Part shown: piece after piece, positions 53,046-64,000 of the stretch | Layout: every line of letters starts with the position of its first letter | Position numbering within the stretch: the first letter of the stretch is position 1 | NCBI RefSeq assembly: GCF_004331675.1 | Contig: NZ_SJSN01000003.1 | Span: forward strand, 62,001 to 126,000 | Origin: Pedobacter frigidisoli | GTDB lineage: Bacteria > Bacteroidota > Bacteroidia > Sphingobacteriales > Sphingobacteriaceae | Reading direction: 5' to 3' | Length of the DNA: 64,000 nucleotides | The notes under the pieces: generated by a model | What the model was told of the DNA's origin: nothing | Seen by the model: the letters and a program-made list of their open reading frames with translations, nothing else | The model's database searches: none | Made by a program: the position numbers and the translations under genes

Positions 53046-55814
53046 TTAATTGCTAAAATCGAAATACAAGTCTCCAGTAATTAGTTTTCCATCAAGATGA
53101 TTCTTTTCACTTTGAGGGCCCATTACACCTGCAGATTGAAACTTTGTACCGATTGGACTTATCGAATTTAGAAAGCCAATATTTCCCTTGGGAAAAGCTG
53201 GTTCAACATTATTATTCTTCAAGGCATCTTTCTCTCTATCTGGTTGAAACATTTGCAAAAACACATTTTCATTTGTGGTGTAAACGGTAAATGGCGATTC
53301 CTTATTTTCGATTACAACCCAATTAACCTCAGCGTGGTAGCCCTTAAACTCTGGATATCTCCATGTTTCGCCCGTAATGGTATTGTTGTAATCTTTATGC
53401 CATACGCCTATCTGTTGCCCTTTTAATCTGTTTTTCCAAACCCGATAAGGCCCACGACCTAAGTATTTAATACCCGTAATTTTGTTTTCGGGATAATTGA
53501 AAGTAATACCAGAGAAGTCTACATCGCCAGTTTGATTATAACTGTATTCAAGTTTGGCAGGTTTACCGGCAGAAAAAATCCATTTGACATTTAGTGAGGC
53601 CATACCACCGTAACTGGCCTCAATGATATATCGATCGCCATCGAAATGGGATGAAAAATGCTGCAAGGATGTATCCATGCCAGCCAAAACTGGTCCATTG
53701 GACAAAGAGATTACCTTTACACCTTTATTTACCTGCTGTATATATCCTGTAGTTTTATCAAAAAAATATCCGATTCCATCACATACCACTTTAATTAGTT
53801 CTGTTTTATCGTCAACAGTAATTTTTGATTTTAAGCTTTTAACAACAAACGCTGCAACAATTGCTTTAACTGGTTTAACTTTCCAACTCCAGGTAAATAT
53901 TTCCTTACCATCTACCCCAAATGCACTGAGGTACAGAACATCATTATTTTTCCAAGATACAGGAAGAACAAGGTCTAACTTTCCCTTTCCATTTGGCTTA
54001 ATATCTGGTGAAGAAATATTTCCTGTGGCAGTAATTTTTGAAACTAGGGATTGAGATTTGGCTGATGGGAATTTTGCCAAGCGCCACTTAAAAGTACATT
54101 GATTTAGGTTGGTGAAAGAAAACCTATTTTCTAATTCTAATTTGCCATCGAAATTTTTGTCGATCTCCTTTTGCGCAATGTAAATCGGCGACCAGATTTC
54201 CTTGATACTAAAAAAGCTGGCTTCCTTTTCGCGATGTGGACCTAGAATTCCATCTGGAGCGTGATTACCATCACTATCATAGATTCCATTTTTATCAGTT
54301 CGAATAACACTTTCATCTAAAAATGCCCAAATAAAACCTCCTGCTCCATGCGGATGTTTCAGCATCTGATTCCAAAAATCATCAAGAGCCGCAGAAGCGC
54401 CACCATCGTACAAGCCATGCATAAATTCTGTAGGGAAAAAGACTTCCTTACCTGTTTGTGCCGCCTTAACCATGTAATTATAATCGGGATAATGCTTGGT
54501 ATCAGTCCCATTAAATTTTTCCCAAGGATGAATAACCACTCGATTTTGAGGATCGTAAAGTGCATAATCTTTATCTAAATCAGTATTAAAACCGCCCTCA
54601 TTTCCGTTCGCCCAAAACAAGATAGATGGATGGTTTACATCCCTAAGCACTAACTCTTTCACTAACCGATGACCAACCTCGTTGTCGTATTTCGCCTGCC
54701 AGCCGGTAAGCTCATCAATCACATACAAACCCAACGAATCGCAGATATTTAGGAAATCTACATCGGGTGGGTAATGCGACATTCTAACCGCATTCATGTT
54801 CATCTCTTTCATCAGCTTCACATCTAACAAATGAACACCGTAACTTAACGTTCTTCCAGTTTCTGGCCAAAAGCTATGCCTGTTGCTTCCCTTAAGCATT
54901 ATTTTATTTCCGTTTACATATAAACCATCATTTAGGCGAACCTCAACAGTTCTAAAACCAAATTTTTTAATAATCTTATGTATAACTCCAGATTTATTTC
55001 TGATCGAAATACTTACCTGATATAGATTTGGAAACTCTGCATTCCACAACAAAGGATTGTTGAATTTACCGCTTAGGGTTTGGAGCTCTTGGTTTTGCTT
55101 AAGGTTAGTTCGAATTGGCCCACCAACATTGTGGCCGTTTAACATTTGCACCTGCGCTTCTATCAGTTCATCGCCCTTAAGGTTTTTGGTGTACACATCT
55201 GCTTTAAAAGTTCCGTCTGCCTTGGCATCAATTGCTAATCGCTCAATAAAAACCTCTGGAACAATTTCTAGATACACTGGTCTAAATATGCCGCCAAAAA
55301 TCCAAAAGTCACCTTTGCGTTCGGCATTATTTATAGAGAGATTTGCCGAAGTTTTATCCACTCTTACTTCAAGTGCATTCTCGCTATTAAACTTTAAAAA
55401 ATCAGTTATATCATATTTAAACTGATAAAACCCACCTTGGTGTATTGGCCCAACCTGCTTGTCATTTACCATCACTTTTGTATCCGTCGTCGATCCATCG
55501 AAAACAATAAATACACGTTTATTTTTCCAATCGCCAACAAAGAAATCGTGTTTATAGATTCCACTTTCGTTCCCTTTTACTTTATCGTGCCCATAATTAT
55601 AGGTGCCATAGTTTTGCATTTCCCAATTTGAGGGAACAGGAATTTTTGACCACTTTCCACTATTACGGCCATCTGTACAGAAAAAATCCCATTGAACAGT
55701 GTGATCCTTATCCAATCCAGATAGGTATTTGACAACAGTTTGCTGCGCAAAGCTTAATGAACAGAGCAATAAAAAAATTATTTGTATGATTAATTTTGGG
55801 AAGATCTTGATCAT
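53046..55814 (-). CDS. Glycoside hydrolase family 2 protein (beta-galactosidase-like)
   Basis: 922 residues with a signal peptide (cut near LSFAQQ, residue 24). It has the GH2 order: sugar-binding domain (PVPSNWEMQNYGTYNYG), Ig-like domain, then TIM barrel with MSHYPPDVDFLNICDSLGLYVIDE, acid/base motif WANGNEGG, and a nucleophile region with FPTEFMHGLYDGG. A C-terminal Bgal_small_N-like domain (GRGPYRVWKNRLKGQQIGVW) follows. GH2 members include beta-galactosidases and beta-glucuronidases. The exact sugar is open. It is separated from the next GH2 by 127 bases. Confidence 0.88.
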   Translation of the reverse strand: MIKIFPKLIIQIIFLLLCSLSFAQQTVVKYLSGLDKDHTVQWDFFCTDGRNSGKWSKIPVPSNWEMQNYGTYNYGHDKVKGNESGIYKHDFFVGDWKNKRVFIVFDGSTTDTKVMVNDKQVGPIHQGGFYQFKYDITDFLKFNSENALEVRVDKTSANLSINNAERKGDFWIFGGIFRPVYLEIVPEVFIERLAIDAKADGTFKADVYTKNLKGDELIEAQVQMLNGHNVGGPIRTNLKQNQELQTLSGKFNNPLLWNAEFPNLYQVSISIRNKSGVIHKIIKKFGFRTVEVRLNDGLYVNGNKIMLKGSNRHSFWPETGRTLSYGVHLLDVKLMKEMNMNAVRMSHYPPDVDFLNICDSLGLYVIDELTGWQAKYDNEVGHRLVKELVLRDVNHPSILFWANGNEGGFNTDLDKDYALYDPQNRVVIHPWEKFNGTDTKHYPDYNYMVKAAQTGKEVFFPTEFMHGLYDGGASAALDDFWNQMLKHPHGAGGFIWAFLDESVIRTDKNGIYDSDGNHAPDGILGPHREKEASFFSIKEIWSPIYIAQKEIDKNFDGKLELENRFSFTNLNQCTFKWRLAKFPSAKSQSLVSKITATGNISSPDIKPNGKGKLDLVLPVSWKNNDVLYLSAFGVDGKEIFTWSWKVKPVKAIVAAFVVKSLKSKITVDDKTELIKVVCDGIGYFFDKTTGYIQQVNKGVKVISLSNGPVLAGMDTSLQHFSSHFDGDRYIIEASYGGMASLNVKWIFSAGKPAKLEYSYNQTGDVDFSGITFNYPENKITGIKYLGRGPYRVWKNRLKGQQIGVWHKDYNNTITGETWRYPEFKGYHAEVNWVVIENKESPFTVYTTNENVFLQMFQPDREKDALKNNNVEPAFPKGNIGFLNSISPIGTKFQSAGVMGPQSEKNHLDGKLITGDLYFDFSN

Positions 55815-55900
55815 AAAATGGGATTTGTATTTAGTTTAGGAACTGCTTTAAGGTACTAAATTTTATGATAGCGTTAGCGAAACGGTTATCTGTATAACTA

Positions 55901-55934
55901 AAAAAGCTGCTGATTAATGCATCAGCAGCTTTTT
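55901..55934. terminator. Terminator of the large GH2 gene
   Basis: AAAAAGCTGCTGAT (55901-55914) and ATCAGCAGCTTTTT (55921-55934) pair around 6 bases. The T-run fits the minus strand (and the plus). Confidence 0.88.
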
Positions 55935-55941
55935 CAGTTTG

Positions 55942-59522
<3,581 letters not shown>

Positions 59523-60773
59523 CTATCTCAAATCCACACCATGGTCGTTGGGAAAATCCTCACCGCTCCAAATTTTTTGTGCACTCCATTTCGCCGCTGG
59601 TGCCGACCAAAAAGGATCGGTATCTGGCAAGCCCAATGGCAAAAATATATTGGTGCAGATGTAAGGACTGCCCTGATTGTTATAAAAATCGCCTAAATTA
59701 GGTTGCGATCCATATAAACCGATCGTTAACCAACCGTTTTTGTAAGTAGTCGGGCTTTCTAAAGTTTTTCTAATAACTGCTGTTAAAGCGCAACGCACCT
59801 GCTCGGGACTTAACTGTTTTGGTAGCGCTTTTCTCCAAGCCATATCGGCCAAGTGGTGAAAAGCACCTCCACGGTAAACAATCGAACGGCCAGTTGCTGG
59901 GTAAGATCCATCGGTGTTAATTAGCCTTTCTTGAATAATGGCATAACGTTCATTTCGTTTCTTGATTTTTTCGAACATGGCGTTATACGAGCCCGTTTTT
60001 TTACCTACAATGCTTGCAATACCAGCGAGATAAGGATGAATCACATAACTGTTGTAATAATCGTAAGCGAAAGTTGTACCATCGGTGTACATTCCATCGC
60101 CCACATACCACTGTTCCATTTGCTGCAGCGCATAATCTACTCGCATTTGGTCCCAATCGTAACCAAATTTGGCAAGAAAAGCTTCATTCATTGCAGAGAA
60201 TAATAACCAATTTGAGAATACAGGCTTAAATTTTCTGGTGGTTAAAATCGACTTCATCATCAGCTCCTGATTTTTCTTACCGAGATTTTCCCAAAGCCAT
60301 GACGAACGAACAAATGCATAAGCCACGTAAGAAGCATCTACCAATTGCTGTCCGGAAATGTCGTACCTCATAAAATCCTTAGCGTTAGAATCCAAGGAAT
60401 TTTTTAACCCTTGAATAGCCCATTCGCGATATTGTTTTCTAAGCGCAACCTCTTCTGCAGAACCACCCTCTAACTCTAGCCAAGGGGCAATTCCACTTAA
60501 AACTCGACCTAAAACTTCCACATATTGAACCTTGATTCGCAATTCCTTATTATCGATGTGAATGGAAGTAACTTGAGGCATGGCAATTCTCAAACTATCT
60601 TTAGCCAAATTGTACAAGACTGGGCGAACCATTTTGTCCATTTGTTGCAACCAAAACTGCCTATCGCTTAATACAGCAGCTTTTTTGTTCGATTTTTTCT
60701 GTGCAAAGCTGCTCGAGCCAACAAAAGCTAGCATTAAACAGCAGATCAATATTTTAATAGTAATCGTTTTCAT
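59523..60773 (-). CDS. DUF2264-family secreted protein (possible beta-glucuronidase)
   Basis: 416 residues with signal peptide (cut near SSSFAQKK, about 24). The (alpha/alpha)-type repeats include SGIAPWLELEGGSAEEVALR, SNWLLFSAMNEAFLAKFGYDWD and VGDGMYTDGTTFAYDYYNSYVIHPYLAG, as in DUF2264. From memory, some DUF2264 enzymes are assigned to GH154 and act as beta-glucuronidases on arabinogalactan-type glycans. Its ATG overlaps the stop of the GH88/105 gene by one base (TAATG), so the two are coupled. Confidence 0.82.
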   Translation of the reverse strand: MKTITIKILICCLMLAFVGSSSFAQKKSNKKAAVLSDRQFWLQQMDKMVRPVLYNLAKDSLRIAMPQVTSIHIDNKELRIKVQYVEVLGRVLSGIAPWLELEGGSAEEVALRKQYREWAIQGLKNSLDSNAKDFMRYDISGQQLVDASYVAYAFVRSSWLWENLGKKNQELMMKSILTTRKFKPVFSNWLLFSAMNEAFLAKFGYDWDQMRVDYALQQMEQWYVGDGMYTDGTTFAYDYYNSYVIHPYLAGIASIVGKKTGSYNAMFEKIKKRNERYAIIQERLINTDGSYPATGRSIVYRGGAFHHLADMAWRKALPKQLSPEQVRCALTAVIRKTLESPTTYKNGWLTIGLYGSQPNLGDFYNNQGSPYICTNIFLPLGLPDTDPFWSAPAAKWSAQKIWSGEDFPNDHGVDLR

Positions 60774-61912
60774 TATTTTTTCGATTCAATTTTTTCTAAA
60801 AATCTAAACATTTCACAATTGGCGAGTAGGAAAGCACCAACGCCAAAATTTGCAGTAGAGTTTGCATCTACAACTTGCCCCGGAATGGCCTTTTCGCCAA
60901 TCGGCTGAACATAGCCCACTTTACCATTCTCTTGCAAAGCGGTTTTTGTTAAGTAGTTCCACCCTTTCAATGCGACAGGCAAATAGGTTTTCTCATTTAA
61001 ATATCCATTGTTTATCCCCCATAAAAAGCCATAGGTAAAAAATGCTGTTCCGCTGGTTTCTGGTCCGGGTGCATGTTCCGAATCGAGCATACTGCGGGTC
61101 CAATACCCTTGCGTTTGTTGCGATTTAGCAATCGCTTTTGCCATACTTTTATACTTGGATAAATATTCATTACGATGAGGATCGTTCAATGGAAGATCTT
61201 TTAAAACCTTGGCCAAACCTGCAAAAACCCAACCATCGCCTCTGGCCCAAAAATCTTTTTTGCCATTTGTACTCGTGTGTTTTGGATAAACATATTTCGC
61301 ATCGCGGTAGTAAAGCTTTGCCTTTTTATCGTACATGATGCTGTTGGCAAACATAAAATATTCGTAAAGCTTATCTAGATATTGTTGGTTTCCAGTTGCC
61401 TTATAAAGCTTCGTCATCACAGGCATCACCATGTAAAGTCCGTCTGCCCACCACCAATAATCATTTGCACTGGTGCTCATTTCGTACTCCATCACTTCTT
61501 TTGCACGAGCAATTTTGTATTCTTTTTTATCTAAATGATATAAATCTACATACGTTTGGAAGCAGATTTGCCAATCGCCGAAGAGTACATATTCATCTGT
61601 TTCACCGTATTTGTATTTCCATTTGGAGCGATCAGTAGATTTTGCTCCCATCCATTTATTGTGAGTTGCCCAAGCTTCTGCATATTTTAAAAAATCTTGA
61701 TTTCCCGTCACCTGAAAAGCTTCCATGTTTCCAGTTTGGTAAGCTGCGTGATCCCAAAAAGCCCGAACTTCTGGTTTATTATTCGTTTGCCAGTAAGTAT
61801 TGGATTGATTGATAATGGCAAGAACATCTGCTTTTGCGGGCAGATTTTGTGCCACCAAACCAAGATTAGCCAAGAGCATCAATAAGACCAAGAATAGTGT
61901 AGATTTCTTCAT
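60773..61912 (-). CDS. GH88/GH105-family unsaturated uronyl hydrolase (YteR-like)
   Basis: 379 residues from ATG 61912 (MKKSTLFLVLLMLLANLGLVAQ, signal peptide). The frame is open 54 codons upstream and overlaps the GH43 gene, but lacks a signal there. The (alpha/alpha)6 fold shows YWWWADGLYMVMPVMTKLYKATGN, KKDFWARGDGWVFAGLAKVL and ETSGTAFFTYGFLWGIN, typical of hydrolases that act on the unsaturated uronic acid left by pectin/rhamnogalacturonan lyases. It starts 1 base after the GH43 stop. Confidence 0.86.
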   Translation of the reverse strand: MKKSTLFLVLLMLLANLGLVAQNLPAKADVLAIINQSNTYWQTNNKPEVRAFWDHAAYQTGNMEAFQVTGNQDFLKYAEAWATHNKWMGAKSTDRSKWKYKYGETDEYVLFGDWQICFQTYVDLYHLDKKEYKIARAKEVMEYEMSTSANDYWWWADGLYMVMPVMTKLYKATGNQQYLDKLYEYFMFANSIMYDKKAKLYYRDAKYVYPKHTSTNGKKDFWARGDGWVFAGLAKVLKDLPLNDPHRNEYLSKYKSMAKAIAKSQQTQGYWTRSMLDSEHAPGPETSGTAFFTYGFLWGINNGYLNEKTYLPVALKGWNYLTKTALQENGKVGYVQPIGEKAIPGQVVDANSTANFGVGAFLLANCEMFRFLEKIESKK

Positions 61913-61913
61913 T

Positions 61914-64000
61914 TTAATTTTTAATTCCCTCCACCGTTGGAATGACTGGCTGAATACTTCCATCAGCATTAAAAAACATTTTATCGATACAAACCTCTCG
62001 GTTATAGCCTGCTGCCCTACCCATTGCAATTCCTTTTGGTCGGGTAAAACGATGATAAACCATGTACCATTCATCTTTGCCGGGAACCTGAATTACACTA
62101 TTATGTCCGGTTCCGTAAATTCCTTTTGATGGATTTTTAGATAGGATAAGGTTGTTTTCTGGAATCGTGATTTTCCCTGTTGGTGAATCTGAATAGCCAT
62201 AACGAACACGGTAATTTTCGCTTCTAGTATCATCTTCAGACCAAAGAAAATAGTATTTTCCATTGCGGTGGAAAACCTCAGTTCCCTCTCTGAAACCACC
62301 ATTTGGCGTAATCACTTTAATGGAATTGGTATCAATGGAAATCATATCTGCATTCAATTCGGCAACCGCCATGTGCCCATTGCCCCAATACAAATAACTT
62401 TTTCCGGATTTTGGATCGGTAAAAACATCAGGATCTATTTCTTGTCCGCCTCTGGTTCCTTTTGGCCGCTCGGAAATTAAAGCCTTGCCAATATCCTTAA
62501 ACGGATCTGCTGGATCATTGGCAACCGCAACACCAATTTTTTGAGCCGCGGTGAAATAGTAGAAGTATTTATATTCGCCGTTTACTTTTTTCTCTACGAT
62601 TGTAGGCGCCCAAGCATTCTTTTTCGCCCAGGTTACATCCTTTTCTAAATCAAGAATTACGCCTTCGTCTTTCCAATCCGTTAAATTGCTGGAAGAAAAC
62701 GTTTTAAAAAAAGTGCCACTCCAACCGGTAAAACCATCGCTGGTTGGATAGATATAATATTTTGAAGTTTTATGAGAATATAGAACCTCTGGATCTGCAT
62801 AATAACCGTTTAGGACGGGGTTATTGGTCACTTCTGCAACAACGGAATAGGTTTGGGCAGGTTTACCGCCAATACTAACCTGAACATTCACTTTCCCTTT
62901 GCTAAAATTATAGGGCGCTTTTGGAGAAATCGTAATGCCTGGCAAAGTAGAAAACTGAGGATCAAAAGCCTTGAGATTAGTTCCTTGCACAACTGGCAAA
63001 TAAACCTCGTTTTTTACAGAATCGATAACGACATTGTTCTTTTTAATGGAAGCAGATCTCGGCGATGCCAATACCAGAATAGGATTATACCATTTCGCCA
63101 TTAATCGATCTACTTCTTCACTGGTTATTGGTAAAACCGTTCCGTGTCGAGGATGAAAATCCATACTCACTTCGTTATCAATTACGCTAAAGCTTTTAAA
63201 ATCCTTGGTTATGGTGAATTGATATCTGCCCTTGGTGTAAACATCGTACATTAAAATATAACCCTCGCCATTGTTCAATTTAAATACGCCAGCGCCTTCC
63301 ACCGGATCTTTAGTTTGCTGCACATATTTATCGCCAAGTACGTAACCTTCTGTTAGCTTATCAGAAACTGCAATTTTAATTCCAGAGCCATTCCCTTCTG
63401 TTTTAAAGAATAAATGATATTTTCTATCACTAAAAATAATGTCTCCATCAATGGCGGCACCATTCGTAGGACTAAAATAAAGTTGTTTCGGTGCCGTTTC
63501 CAGATCAGTAAAATCTGCATTGGTGTAGGCGTAATAAATCTTATCAGGATCATCGCCGTTTTTCATCGACCAATAGATCATGTACTTTTTGGCCTGCTGA
63601 TCGTAAATGGTTTGTGGCGCCCAAACACGAAGTAAATTTTCGTTTCCAGTAAATTTCTGTTGAATATTGATGATGGATGAAGTCCAGTTGATGAGATCTT
63701 TGGATTTTAGCAGAATCATGGCCCTGTTAGAGTTCCAACCTTTTGCCGAAACCATATCGGTAACTACCATATAAAAGGTTTTGCCATCGGTACCACGTAA
63801 AATATGTGGATCCCGAACGCCTCCCGTAGAACTAATTGCAGCAGAGCTGATGACCGGCTTGTTATCATTCAAAGCCATGTAATTGTAGCCATCGGTACTA
63901 ATGGCGAAGCGTATAGATTCTTCTGCTCCAGTATTTCCTGTGAAATAAGTGAATAAATAAGCTGTTGGTTTTACGGTTTGCTGGGCGAAACCAAAAAATG
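61914..64000 (-). CDS. Double-domain GH43-family protein (5' end outside window)
   Basis: At least 695 residues. The frame is open to the window edge, and the first visible residues (FFGFAQQTVKPTAYLF) look like the end of a signal peptide, so the start lies just beyond 64000. An internal Met at 63878 is not the true start. It has two five-bladed GH43-like domains: the first with RDPHILRGTDGKTFYMVVTD, the second with YYADPEVL, EIDPDVFTDPKSGKSYLYWG and FREGTEVFHRNGKYYFLWS, which hold the Asp/Asp/Glu set. GH43 enzymes remove arabinose, xylose or galactose. It leads the GH105-DUF2264 run and is probably part of a longer locus. Confidence 0.85.
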   Translation of the reverse strand, partial: FFGFAQQTVKPTAYLFTYFTGNTGAEESIRFAISTDGYNYMALNDNKPVISSAAISSTGGVRDPHILRGTDGKTFYMVVTDMVSAKGWNSNRAMILLKSKDLINWTSSIINIQQKFTGNENLLRVWAPQTIYDQQAKKYMIYWSMKNGDDPDKIYYAYTNADFTDLETAPKQLYFSPTNGAAIDGDIIFSDRKYHLFFKTEGNGSGIKIAVSDKLTEGYVLGDKYVQQTKDPVEGAGVFKLNNGEGYILMYDVYTKGRYQFTITKDFKSFSVIDNEVSMDFHPRHGTVLPITSEEVDRLMAKWYNPILVLASPRSASIKKNNVVIDSVKNEVYLPVVQGTNLKAFDPQFSTLPGITISPKAPYNFSKGKVNVQVSIGGKPAQTYSVVAEVTNNPVLNGYYADPEVLYSHKTSKYYIYPTSDGFTGWSGTFFKTFSSSNLTDWKDEGVILDLEKDVTWAKKNAWAPTIVEKKVNGEYKYFYYFTAAQKIGVAVANDPADPFKDIGKALISERPKGTRGGQEIDPDVFTDPKSGKSYLYWGNGHMAVAELNADMISIDTNSIKVITPNGGFREGTEVFHRNGKYYFLWSEDDTRSENYRVRYGYSDSPTGKITIPENNLILSKNPSKGIYGTGHNSVIQVPGKDEWYMVYHRFTRPKGIAMGRAAGYNREVCIDKMFFNADGSIQPVIPTVEGIKN

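Overview
The window looks like chromosomal DNA of a Bacteroidota species, most probably a Sphingobacteriaceae member close to Pedobacter. This rests on several things seen here: AT-rich DNA, type IX secretion/gliding genes (PorV, a GldJ-like lipoprotein), the short Bacteroidota-type NuoG, an ExbB-ExbD-ExbD-TonB cluster, TAnnTTTG-type -7 promoter elements, paired glycoside hydrolases with signal peptides, and several families of short palindromic repeats between genes. The genus is an inference. No tRNA, rRNA, CRISPR array, insertion sequence or prophage was seen.

Region 1 (1-5170, + strand) holds an esterase (cut by the window edge), an ATP-grasp ligase, a GCS2-type carboxylate-amine ligase, a class I glutamine amidotransferase and a second, divergent ATP-grasp-like protein. 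Three candidate amide-bond-forming enzymes, an amidotransferase and a hydrolase in a row suggest biosynthesis of an uncharacterised peptide-like or amidated small molecule. This is the best candidate for an undescribed pathway. Region 2 (5.2-11.3 kb, +) holds a FeoB-associated Cys-rich micropeptide, a Crp-like regulator, YceI, a pirin, and a large three-domain envelope protein (GH18-like, NodB deacetylase, GT2 synthase). Region 3 (11.5-22.6 kb) holds ispF-porV, an asmA-like pseudogene with several lesions, a GldJ-like lipoprotein, a biotin carrier protein, a DUF4159 protein, rsmE, a CBS-domain membrane protein, inorganic pyrophosphatase and a DedA protein.

Region 4 (22.7-36.0 kb, -) is a complete 14-gene nuoA-N operon for respiratory complex I. 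A textbook Bacteroidota promoter lies inside the terminator of the preceding operon. Palindromic repeats fill many of the larger gaps, and a terminator-like hairpin sits between nuoA and nuoB. Region 5 (36.1-41.9 kb, -) is a TonB energy-transduction operon: exbB, two exbD, tonB, a small membrane protein, a PstS-like lipoprotein and a TPR protein. Region 6 (42-53 kb) holds pckA, an SUI1/YciH factor, a lipid kinase, metK behind a SAM-II-type riboswitch, an orphan exbD, a lipoprotein Cu/Zn superoxide dismutase, a small hypothetical protein, an EamA exporter, an antibiotic-biosynthesis-monooxygenase gene with one internal stop, and an orphan multi-PAS histidine kinase.

Region 7 (53-64 kb, -) is part of a polysaccharide utilisation locus: two GH2 enzymes, a DUF2264 protein, a GH88/GH105 unsaturated-uronyl hydrolase and a double-domain GH43 protein that runs off the window. 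The mix suggests pectic side chains (rhamnogalacturonan/arabinogalactan). No SusC/SusD pair or sensor belonging to the locus is visible, so it probably continues beyond 64000.
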